Of a DNA stretch of 22,954 nucleotides, positions 1 through 4,551 are shown one piece after another. Position numbers and translations under genes: made by a program. The notes under the pieces are model-generated. The model worked only from the letters and a program-made list of their open reading frames with translations. It had not been told where the DNA came from and made no database searches. The stretch is from a virus: IMG/VR virus record IMGVR_UViG_3300006790_000120, positions 1-22,954 of that record; one strand, written 5' to 3'. Position 1 is the stretch's first letter. Each line of letters begins with the position of its first letter.

Positions 1-19
1 CTTCGGTTAAGTTAGTCAT
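1..19 (-). CDS. Start of a leftward gene, truncated by window edge
   Basis: Only the first six codons (M T N L T E) lie in the window, read leftward from an ATG at 19-17. A strong SD (GGAGGAG) sits about 10 nt upstream and overlaps the last codons of the neighbouring 108-aa gene, so the two are probably translationally coupled. Function cannot be judged. The call rests on the SD and on the gene order. Confidence 0.5.
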
Positions 20-24
20 AGGAA

Positions 25-351
25 TTACTCTCCTCCAAATTCAAAAGGTACTTCTTGGGTGTAGTAGCGCACTCCGTTGTAGTCAACGGAGGCTCTCGGG
101 TCTAATAGCTGTAGGTCCAGTAATAGATTCTTGTCATCTTCGAACTCGTCGAAGTCATCCATGTCAGGGCCGAGGTGGTACTTGACTATGCTTTCTAGTC
201 TGAATACCAGCAGACTAGCTTGGTACGAATCGGCGTAAGCCTTGACGACCCACTCTCGCCGGTCGCTGTACTCGCCGGTCGTCCCTATTACTAGAGTAAC
301 AGTCGGCTTTGAGCCAGTAGGCCAGATGACCTCCGGCAGAACTTTAGGCAT
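25..351 (-). CDS. Hypothetical acidic protein, 108 aa
   Basis: I do not recognise this protein. It is soluble and acidic, with a central Asp/Glu-rich stretch (about residues 64-74, DDFDEFEDD) and no signal peptide or membrane segment. The start is fixed by an SD (CTGGAGA) six to seven bases before the ATG, in a leader almost identical to the one before the 109-aa gene at 1930, so the two may share control. Its stop overlaps the SD of the next leftward gene, suggesting an operon that continues beyond the window. I see no clear promoter just upstream; the repeat-rich region 352-1211 probably holds it. Small acidic phage early proteins often interact with host factors, but that is only a general possibility here. 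Confidence 0.75.
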   Translation of the reverse strand: MPKVLPEVIWPTGSKPTVTLVIGTTGEYSDRREWVVKAYADSYQASLLVFRLESIVKYHLGPDMDDFDEFEDDKNLLLDLQLLDPRASVDYNGVRYYTQEVPFEFGGE

Positions 352-436
352 AAGTATCTCCAGTTAATTAATAATTAGTAGTTCTTGTTGCTTCGAGGCC
401 GGTAGTCGCTGGGAACCAAGCGCCGAAGCGGGCCGT

Positions 437-451
437 AATGTGCCACACATT
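437..451. promoter_or_regulatory. Operator/iteron-like element, copy 1 (AATGT-N5-ACATT)
   Basis: AATGT GCCAC ACATT, a 15-bp interrupted palindrome. It is the copy nearest the 108-aa leftward gene and has the most divergent spacer. Confidence 0.45.
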
Positions 452-581
452 TCCGCCGCCTGTCAAATCGGCTCGTAAGTCGTTGATTTTCCTCGGGTTT
501 TTCCGGCGAGCCAGGGATGTGTGGTCACAGTTTGCGCTGGGGTTATATACAGTGGGTGCGCGGTAAGTTATTGATAATCCA

Positions 582-627
582 CAGTAATCAGAAAAGTAAT
601 CCGGGGTTTCGTATATTCTGATTACTG
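582..627. repeat. Perfect 10-bp inverted repeat
   Basis: CAGTAATCAG at 582-591 and its exact reverse complement CTGATTACTG at 618-627, separated by 26 bp. The core TGATTACTG recurs at 947-955. The DnaA-box-like TAATCCACA (575-583) abuts the left arm. A protein binding site is likelier than an RNA hairpin, because the arms are short and the loop is long. Confidence 0.6.
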
Positions 628-797
628 AATATACCAATAGAATCAGGGGGTTACGGGAAAATAATCCAATAATCAACTTTGGAGGTAGTAATGTCGGGGC
701 TGGGCTCGGGGTTCGCTGGAATTTAATGTGTAGTTATTTATATTGTTTAGTACTTTATTTCAGGGGGGTCGCGCGGGAAAAGGTAAACGAAAACCCC

Positions 798-820
798 TGA
801 TTATTTGATTATTTGATTAC
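798..820. repeat. Tandem TGATTATT repeats
   Basis: Two exact 8-bp units TGATTATT followed by a partial third (TGATTAC). Related to the TGATTACTG motif found elsewhere in this control region. Confidence 0.55.
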
Positions 821-900
821 AAAAAGAGTAGTACTTTGGATTCCAATGGACCCCCATGGCGCTAAGTCCTTGATTTCCTTAGAGTTCTTGGCTAACAAGT

Positions 901-915
901 AATGTACTAAACATT
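901..915. promoter_or_regulatory. Operator/iteron-like element, copy 2
   Basis: AATGT ACTAA ACATT. The right half, ACTAAACATT, also occurs inside the promoter spacer at 2018-2027. Confidence 0.5.
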
Positions 916-977
916 AGTTCCTAATAATCAGGACACCCCGCGGTTTTGATTACTGCTGGATTATCAATGACTTACGT

Positions 978-992
978 AATGTACTATACATT
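978..992. promoter_or_regulatory. Operator/iteron-like element, copy 3
   Basis: AATGT ACTAT ACATT. It shares 14 of 15 bases with the copies at 901 and 1187, differing only in the last spacer base. Confidence 0.5.
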
Positions 993-1080
993 ACTACTGT
1001 ATAGGCATCCAGTGTTTTTGCCCCCTAATATATCATTAACTAGCCTAGCGCCTCCTAACTACACATTAACTATTGATATA

Positions 1081-1120
1081 TACATTAAAATAATATACTA
1101 TACATTAAAATAATATACTA
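1081..1120. repeat. Two exact 20-bp tandem copies, AT-only but for two C per unit
   Basis: The unit TACATTAAAATAATATACTA occurs twice without a mismatch, and a degenerate third start follows (CAAATTAACG). Each junction rebuilds the ACTATACATTA half site seen in the 15-bp elements. No coding frame is supported here. It may be an easily melted DNA segment or clustered binding sites. Confidence 0.75.
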
Positions 1121-1186
1121 CAAATTAACGACCTTGCCGCCCCCGCAGTATGGTGCGAGCGAAGCGAGCAAACAAACATTTTTCGG

Positions 1187-1201
1187 AATGTACTACACAT
1201 T
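1187..1201. promoter_or_regulatory. Operator/iteron-like element, copy 4
   Basis: AATGT ACTAC ACATT, 11 bases from the terminator hairpin of the leftward 109/76/30-aa unit. Confidence 0.5.
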
Positions 1202-1211
1202 TCGCAGGCAT

Positions 1212-1236
1212 AAAAAAGCCCCGCCGAAGCGGGGCT
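1212..1236 (-). terminator. Rho-independent terminator of leftward unit
   Basis: Read leftward: AGCCCCGC, loop TTCG, GCGGGGCT, followed at once by a run of T (complement of A1212-A1217). An 8-bp perfect stem with a stable UUCG-type loop and U tail is a textbook intrinsic terminator. There is no T run on the other side, so it acts only on leftward transcripts, closing the unit that begins near 2006. Confidence 0.93.
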
Positions 1237-1243
1237 GTGTGGT

Positions 1244-1336
1244 TTAGATTGCCAGCAGGCTAAGCAGCCCGCTGATGCCGAGAACAAAGAGGAGCAGGCA
1301 AGCCAGCTCCTCAAGCCAATACTTAGCGTTTCTCAC
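1244..1336 (-). CDS. Possible 30-aa single-span membrane peptide
   Basis: A leftward GTG-start frame that overlaps the end of the 76-aa gene by 14 bases and stops 7 bases before the terminator stem. The peptide begins with a short charged part (RNAKYWLEE) followed by a continuous hydrophobic stretch (about residues 11-30, LACLLLFVLGISGLLSLLAI) that ends at the stop codon. That is a tail-anchored single-span layout. A weak purine-rich SD (GGAAAG) lies about 6 bases before the GTG, and overlap with the upstream gene could give coupled translation. Function is unknown; small membrane peptides in phages include lysis regulators and exclusion factors, but nothing here picks one. An overlapping 69-codon frame in another phase reads through the terminator and is not believed. 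Confidence 0.45.
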   Translation of the reverse strand: MRNAKYWLEELACLLLFVLGISGLLSLLAI

Positions 1337-1553
1337 GGTCGGCTTTCCGTAAGTACCATACCTCTCGGTATCGTTCTTTCATTGCCGCTGTAGTGCGGCG
1401 GATTTGATCATCCAGCTCGGGCTGCGGCTCTTCGGCCGCTGCCAGCTCCTCGCGCAGCTCCTCGCGGATGGCCCGCAGTGCTGCGATTTCTCTGTGCAGA
1501 TGGTCTATCAGCACCGCTTTGCTGCTGGGCTTGGTTCGCACTAAATGCATCAT
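1323..1553 (-). CDS. Hypothetical coiled-coil protein, 76 aa
   Basis: I do not recognise the family. Residues about 15-65 are a highly charged Glu/Arg/Ala/Leu-rich helix, interrupted near the middle by EEPQPELDD, so a two-helix coiled coil or helical hairpin is likely. Three ATGs compete (1559, 1553, 1550). The SD GGAG at 1561-1564 would be almost on top of the first ATG but is 7 bases from the second, matching the spacing before the 109-aa gene, so 1553 is preferred. It lies in the leftward unit downstream of the 109-aa gene and overlaps a possible 30-aa membrane peptide. Long charged helices suggest protein-protein contact; nothing more specific can be said. Confidence 0.7.
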   Translation of the reverse strand: MMHLVRTKPSSKAVLIDHLHREIAALRAIREELREELAAAEEPQPELDDQIRRTTAAMKERYREVWYLRKADREKR

Positions 1554-1600
1554 AATCATTCTCCAGGTTGTGGGCTCATCCTTGAGCCCGGTTGCTGTCC

Positions 1601-1930
1601 TTACTTGGTTAGTAGCGCCATCAGCGCAGCTTTCATCTCGTCCTTAGTCGCCTTGCCAGAGGCGATTCGGTCGATAGCCTCCGCCGATATCGGCGGTTCT
1701 TCCTTGAGCGTAGCCCGGATGTTGAATCCGGTGCCGGTATCCTTACCGGCCTGCATAACCTCGAACTCGATGATTCCCTCATCGGTTTCGGCGAAGCCGA
1801 TGGTTTCGGCGGCGAAGACCACCATCCGACTGCCATCGAAGTACTGCTTCGCAGTAAGTTTCAGGGTAACCTCAAGCTCCACGGAAGCTGCGAGGTCAGT
1901 ACGAGGCTTAGGCGCATATGCCTTAGACAT
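1601..1930 (-). CDS. Hypothetical protein, 109 aa, first gene of leftward unit
   Basis: I do not recognise the family. Residues about 15-75 look like a small beta-rich fold (alternating hydrophobic residues, VELEVTLKL, SRMVVFAAE, EGIIEFEVM, FNIRATL). A linker (EEPPIS) then leads to a short C-terminal helical tail ending ALMALLTK. No membrane segment or signal peptide. The ATG at 1930 has an SD (CTGGAGA) about 6 bases upstream. The gene is the first of a leftward transcription unit with a near-consensus promoter and a boxA-bearing leader, which makes strong early expression plausible. Single-strand binding or another nucleic-acid role can be imagined from the beta-rich body and separate tail, but no diagnostic motif is visible. 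Confidence 0.8.
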   Translation of the reverse strand: MSKAYAPKPRTDLAASVELEVTLKLTAKQYFDGSRMVVFAAETIGFAETDEGIIEFEVMQAGKDTGTGFNIRATLKEEPPISAEAIDRIASGKATKDEMKAALMALLTK

Positions 1931-1948
1931 AAGTCTCTCCAGTTCAGA

Positions 1949-1978
1949 TTGTTAAAGAGCGGGGCGGATTCCCCGCCC
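1949..1978 (-). promoter_or_regulatory. Leader with boxA-like antitermination signal and hairpin
   Basis: Read leftward, the leader has a GC-rich inverted repeat (GGCGG, loop GGAATC, CCGCC, about 1962-1977) and then CGCTCTTTAACAA (1961-1949). The latter matches the boxA of enterobacterial rRNA operons (TGCTCTTTAACAA) at 12 of 13 positions. Hairpin before boxA is the rrn order. It precedes the SD of the 109-aa gene by about 10 bases. boxA recruits NusB/NusE and makes polymerase resistant to Rho; that use here is inferred. Confidence 0.5.
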
Positions 1979-2012
1979 GTCGAACCGGCTGGGCCGTGCT
2001 TCGACGGTTTCT

Positions 2013-2041
2013 ATTAAACTAAACATTTAGCCGATTGTCAA
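2013..2041 (-). promoter_or_regulatory. Near-consensus sigma-70 promoter, leftward
   Basis: Read leftward: -35 TTGACA (2041-2036, 6/6), a 17-bp spacer, -10 TTTAAT (2018-2013, 5/6). Start of transcription is expected near 2006, giving a leader of about 75 bases. The spacer contains the palindrome CTAAA-TG-TTTAG, whose other strand reads ACTAAACATT, the half site of the elements at 901 and elsewhere, so a repressor that binds that motif would block this promoter. Confidence 0.85.
2018..2030. promoter_or_regulatory. Putative operator inside promoter spacer
   Basis: ACTAAACATTTAG on the + strand, containing the 12-bp palindrome CTAAACATTTAG with one mismatched centre. It shares ACTAAACATT with the element at 901-915 and overlaps the promoter between its -35 and -10 boxes. 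Confidence 0.5.
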
Positions 2042-2132
2042 GTTTTGACTAAAATTAAATCGAGTAACCAGGCTGAATGCTCGGTACTTTTCTAGCAGCA
2101 ATCGGGTGTGTGAGTGAGTAGGAGGGGGGTAC

Positions 2133-2201
2133 ATGGACTGGACTTTTTTGCGCCCCCCTATGTATTATCAACCCCTCATAACAAAGTCCAAAATTCCGTA
2201 G
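2133..2201 (+). CDS. Possible 22-aa leader peptide upstream of packaging genes
   Basis: A 22-codon frame beginning MDWTFLRPPMYYQPL with a very strong SD (GGAGG at 2121-2125, about 7 bases from the ATG). The G run 2124-2129 can pair with the C run 2153-2158 inside the frame, which would hide the ribosome site. It stops 31 bases before the small-terminase start. No family is recognised. Either a leader peptide or a chance ORF in a regulatory region. Confidence 0.3.
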   Translation: MDWTFLRPPMYYQPLITKSKIP

Positions 2202-2202
2202 A

Positions 2203-2218
2203 TGTAAAATTTTTTACA
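2203..2218. promoter_or_regulatory. Inverted repeat upstream of small terminase
   Basis: TGTAAA-ATTT-TTTACA, perfect 6-bp arms around a 4-base centre, ending 2 bases before the SD (GAGG, 2221-2224) of the small-terminase gene. Possible operator for the packaging genes. A weak + strand promoter match (TGGACT 2139-2144, 18-bp spacer, TATTAT 2163-2168) lies just upstream. Confidence 0.35.
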
Positions 2219-2232
2219 CCGAGGTTCCGCAA

Positions 2233-2691
2233 ATGTTAGTAGCCCCCGTACGACCCCCCTGGAACGACCGGCTGGCGTTCGACGTAGCCCTGATGCTTGA
2301 GGGCAGTAGCGAGACACTGGCGGACATTGCATCCCGCCATAAGGTAACCGCGACGGACTTGCAGCGATTCCAGCAGGACAAGACCTTCACACGTCAGGTG
2401 GATTCCTACCGTGAAGAGATACGTGACAAGGGACTCACGTTCCGGGTCAAGGCTCGGGCCCAGGCCGAGGAGCTGCTGACCACCTCCTGGCTGCTTATCC
2501 ATAACGACGAAGTGTCCCCGGCGGTCAAGGCGGACCTCATCAAGTCCACGGTCAAGTGGGCGGGACTGGAGGTGAAGGGCACCGAAGACAACGGGTCCGC
2601 CGGTGCTGGTGTCAGCATCACGATCAACCTCGGAGACAAGAACGATCCCAATGACGCACGAGTGATTAACGCCGAGGTAACAGACGCATGA
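2233..2691 (+). CDS. Probable terminase small subunit, 152 aa
   Basis: The role is inferred mainly from its place just before the large terminase and its size, which is typical of phage small terminases (about 130-190 aa). The N-terminal part (about residues 24-60, ETLADIASRHKVTATDLQRF) looks like a helix-turn-helix for recognising the packaging site. A long charged helical region follows (about 55-110), suited to ring oligomerisation, and then a Gly/Ser-rich, beta-like C-terminal tail that would contact the large subunit. The ATG at 2233 has an SD (GAGG) 8 bases upstream. Its stop overlaps the next start as ATGA, so the two are coupled. No key residue allows direct proof, and other DNA-binding phage proteins can look similar. 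Confidence 0.7.
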   Translation: MLVAPVRPPWNDRLAFDVALMLEGSSETLADIASRHKVTATDLQRFQQDKTFTRQVDSYREEIRDKGLTFRVKARAQAEELLTTSWLLIHNDEVSPAVKADLIKSTVKWAGLEVKGTEDNGSAGAGVSITINLGDKNDPNDARVINAEVTDA

Positions 2692-2978
2692 CCTGCCGGA
2701 GCGGACGTAACAGCGCCAACGTTTGGCGACGGAAGCTAACCAGCGATGATGTATATCTGATTCGGGCGTTATATAAGGAGCGCATCAAACTTGAGCAGAC
2801 TCTGCTTGAGCACAAGGCCCAGATAAAGTTACTCCGTGAGGAGCTGCGGCAAGTGTCAGTGGCGGCTATCGGTAGGAAGTTCGGCGTGTCCGGGCAGCAC
2901 GTCCACCGTATAGTTACGGGTCAGACTCGGGTCGACTACGAGGATGAGGAGGATACAGACTATGGCCCATGTGATTGA
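2688..2978 (+). CDS. Helix-turn-helix DNA-binding protein, 96 aa
   Basis: A small basic protein with a C-terminal helix-turn-helix (about residues 55-82: VSVAAIGRKFGVSGQHVHRIVTGQ), in the style of phage homing-endonuclease DNA-binding repeats and small regulators. The N-terminal half has a charged helix (about 17-50) that could dimerise. It starts inside the stop of the small-terminase gene (ATGA) and ends 17 bases inside the large-terminase gene, so it is translated as part of the packaging operon. It might help recognise the packaging site, regulate late transcription, or be the remnant of an HNH-type element; no nuclease motif is present. The acidic tail (DYEDEEDTDYG) is created partly by the bases that serve as SD for the next gene. 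Confidence 0.75.
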   Translation: MTCRSGRNSANVWRRKLTSDDVYLIRALYKERIKLEQTLLEHKAQIKLLREELRQVSVAAIGRKFGVSGQHVHRIVTGQTRVDYEDEEDTDYGPCD

Positions 2979-4350
2979 CTATACCCCGCCGCCCACCGGC
3001 AAGAAGTTCATGCATGACGACTCCAAGATGCGCGTGCTGATGGGGCCTGTGGGGAGTGGCAAGTCGGTAACGTGTAGCTTCGAGGTCATCCGGCGGGCGA
3101 CCATGCAGGAACCTGACTCACAGGGTATACGGCGGACCCGCGCGGCGGTGGTGCGTGAAACCGCTAGACAGTTACAGGATACGACGATCAAGACGTTCCT
3201 GGATTGGTTCCCGCCCGGTCTCTGCGGGCATTACATGAAAACCACCAAGACTTATTTTTTCAAGCTCGGCGATGTCGAGTGCGAGGTGATGTTTCGTGCG
3301 CTGGACGATGCTGATGATGTGGCTAACCTCAACTCCCTGGAACTTACGTTTGCTTGGTTTAACGAGTGCCGAGATATCCACCCGGATATTATTGATGCAA
3401 TGTCCAAGCGCGTCGGCCGCTTTCCTTCTAAGCGTGACGTAGGCCCTACGTGGCATGGCATGTGGGGGGATACCAACCCGCCCACAATGGATACGTGGTG
3501 GTACTACCAGATGGAGCATCTCAACTCCGAGGATGGGGTGTCGCCCAACGACAACGGCTGGTCTGTGTTCAAGCAGCCCAGTGGGCGGGGGCCGCATGGG
3601 GAGAATGTGGAGAACCTGCCGGAGGGTTACTACGACACGCAGGGGCGCAGTGAGGAGTACATCCGGGTCTATATAGATGGTGAGTATGGGCTGAGTTCGG
3701 CGGGCAAGCCGGTGTATCAGTACTTCAACCCGGACTATCACATCGCCAAGAAGCCGCTCAGTCCTGTAGTTAATGGCATCCGGCCCATCGTGGTTGGTAT
3801 GGACCTGGGGTTGACGCCTGCTGCAGTCATTGGTCAGCAGGACCCACGGGGGCGGGCGATTATTCTCGATGAGGCGGTGAGCTTCGACATGGGGGTGCAG
3901 CGGTTCGTGCGTACGGTGCTCAAGCCCCTGCTGTTCCACAGGTTTCCGGGGTCGCCGGTCCTGGTGGTGACTGACCCTGCGGGGCGGCAACGGGCGCAGA
4001 CGGACGAGCGCAGTGCCGTGGACATTATCAAAGCAGAGGGGTTGCGGGTCATACCGGCCAAGACCAACAGCATATCTGCGCGGGTCAACGCAGTAGACGA
4101 GTACCTCATGCGGCAGGTCGACGGCGATGCGGGGTTGCTCATGGACCCCAGGTGTACGCGGTTGAAGGCTGCGCTGATGGGTGGGTATAGGTACAAGCCG
4201 AAGGGTGTCGCCACTATAGATAAGAATAGCCACTCCCATGTGGCAGAGGCGCTGCAGTACCTCATGCTTCATATAGGTGGGGCCGGGGAGCACGCCCAGA
4301 TTACGCGGCTGCGGGAGGTCAAGACGATGAACGCCGCCGGGTGGACTTGA
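2962..4350 (+). CDS. terL: Terminase large subunit, 462 aa
   Basis: The packaging motor: ATPase that pumps DNA through the portal and nuclease that cuts the concatemer. Walker A is GPVGSGKS (residues 28-35). A Walker B-like strand with its glutamate follows (LTFAWFNE, about 128-135). The RNase H-like nuclease half shows the spaced acidic residues VGMDLGL (Asp about 281) and VVTDPAGRQ (Asp about 338), with a late DKNSHSHVAEALQY (about 421-434) matching the third metal site. The chosen ATG at 2962 has AGGAGG nine bases upstream; an ATG at 2944 would add six residues but lacks an SD. It overlaps the helix-turn-helix gene by 17 bases. A long reverse frame opposite it is an artefact of its high GC. 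Confidence 0.96.
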   Translation: MAHVIDYTPPPTGKKFMHDDSKMRVLMGPVGSGKSVTCSFEVIRRATMQEPDSQGIRRTRAAVVRETARQLQDTTIKTFLDWFPPGLCGHYMKTTKTYFFKLGDVECEVMFRALDDADDVANLNSLELTFAWFNECRDIHPDIIDAMSKRVGRFPSKRDVGPTWHGMWGDTNPPTMDTWWYYQMEHLNSEDGVSPNDNGWSVFKQPSGRGPHGENVENLPEGYYDTQGRSEEYIRVYIDGEYGLSSAGKPVYQYFNPDYHIAKKPLSPVVNGIRPIVVGMDLGLTPAAVIGQQDPRGRAIILDEAVSFDMGVQRFVRTVLKPLLFHRFPGSPVLVVTDPAGRQRAQTDERSAVDIIKAEGLRVIPAKTNSISARVNAVDEYLMRQVDGDAGLLMDPRCTRLKAALMGGYRYKPKGVATIDKNSHSHVAEALQYLMLHIGGAGEHAQITRLREVKTMNAAGWT

Positions 4351-4380
4351 TTCGATTTGTTTCGATTTGTTTCGATTCGC
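4351..4380. repeat. Three 10-bp tandem repeats after terL stop
   Basis: TTCGATTTGT, TTCGATTTGT and TTCGATTCGC follow directly on the terL stop codon. The third copy differs at the last three positions. They lie just upstream of the promoter-like site of the candidate small RNA. Confidence 0.75.
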
Positions 4381-4385
4381 TTTAT

Positions 4386-4396
4386 TTTGGTACACT
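4386..4396 (+). promoter_or_regulatory. Possible extended -10 promoter
   Basis: TTTTGGTACACT contains TG-n-TACACT, an extended -10 element with 4/6 hexamer matches (TACACT at 4391-4396). A -35 match is poor (TTGTTT, 3/6, 18-bp spacer, within the tandem repeats). Transcription would begin near 4402, at the 9-bp hairpin. Confidence 0.35.
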
Positions 4397-4400
4397 ATGG

Positions 4401-4486
4401 GCAATCACTCCGTAGTGGTTGCTGGCTCCTTCTAGCTTTTGCTTTTCTCCAGGATTTTCCCCGGCTACTCCAGCCGGGGTTTTTTT
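4401..4486 (+). ncRNA. Candidate small RNA between terL and portal
   Basis: About 85 bases with the layout of a bacterial small RNA. It begins with a 9-bp hairpin with two G-U pairs or fewer (GCAATCACT, loop CCGT, AGTGGTTGC; 4401-4422), then has a pyrimidine-rich single-stranded stretch (4423-4458), and ends in a strong intrinsic terminator with seven T. An extended -10 element sits just upstream. No open frame of any length with an SD is present. It may instead be a 3' untranslated region of terL. No known RNA family is recognised. Confidence 0.4.
4459..4486 (+). terminator. Rho-independent terminator downstream of terL
   Basis: CCCCGGC, loop TACTCCA, GCCGGGG, then seven T (4480-4486). A 7-bp GC stem with a clean U tail. 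It separates the packaging genes, or the candidate small RNA, from the portal gene. No convincing promoter is seen in the 65 bases between it and the portal start, so read-through or a phage-specific promoter must feed the head genes. Confidence 0.92.
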
Positions 4487-4551
4487 GCCTGTCTAGTCTC
4501 TAAGATCTTTTTGTGCTAGCTTAGGTTTGAGATTTATCTAGAGCTAACTGT

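Larger units (their letters stand above)
352..1211. other. Gene-free, repeat-rich control region
   Basis: About 860 bases with no convincing gene on either strand. It is AT-rich and contains four AATGT-N5-ACATT elements, several ACTAYACATTA half sites, an exact 20-bp tandem repeat (1081-1120), a TGATTATT triplet repeat (798-820), three copies of TGATTACTG or its complement (582-590, 619-627, 947-955), a DnaA-box-like TAATCCACA (575-583) and a LexA-like CTGG-N8-ACAG (537-552). It lies between the terminator of one leftward unit and the first gene of another. A regulatory region, a replication origin, or both would fit; the sequence does not decide. Confidence 0.6.

Noticed and set aside
368-676. 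Leftward 102-codon frame starting with TTG
   Set aside because: No SD before the TTG (the upstream text reads CCTCC on that strand), no family resemblance, and it spans the inverted repeats and one AATGT-N5-ACATT element. More likely non-coding control DNA.
691-726. Rightward 11-codon frame with a good SD (GGAGGTAGTA)
   Set aside because: Too short, Gly-rich, and no downstream rightward gene for it to control.
1105-1314. Leftward 69-codon frame
   Set aside because: It runs through the strong terminator and has Cys/Ser-rich chance composition. The overlapping 30-aa frame in another phase has a sensible membrane span instead.
1545-1955. Rightward 136-codon frame opposite the 109-aa gene
   Set aside because: Antisense shadow: Ser/Ala-rich, no SD, and the opposite strand has promoter, SD and terminator.
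2036-2050. Divergent rightward promoter sharing the TTGACA region (TTGACT at 2045-2050)
   Set aside because: The bases at the right distance (CCAGGC) do not resemble a -10 box; the match is the other arm of a short inverted repeat.
3172-4404. Leftward 410-codon frame opposite terL
   Set aside because: Pro/Arg/His-rich composition typical of the reverse of a GC-rich gene; terL has clear motifs over the whole stretch.
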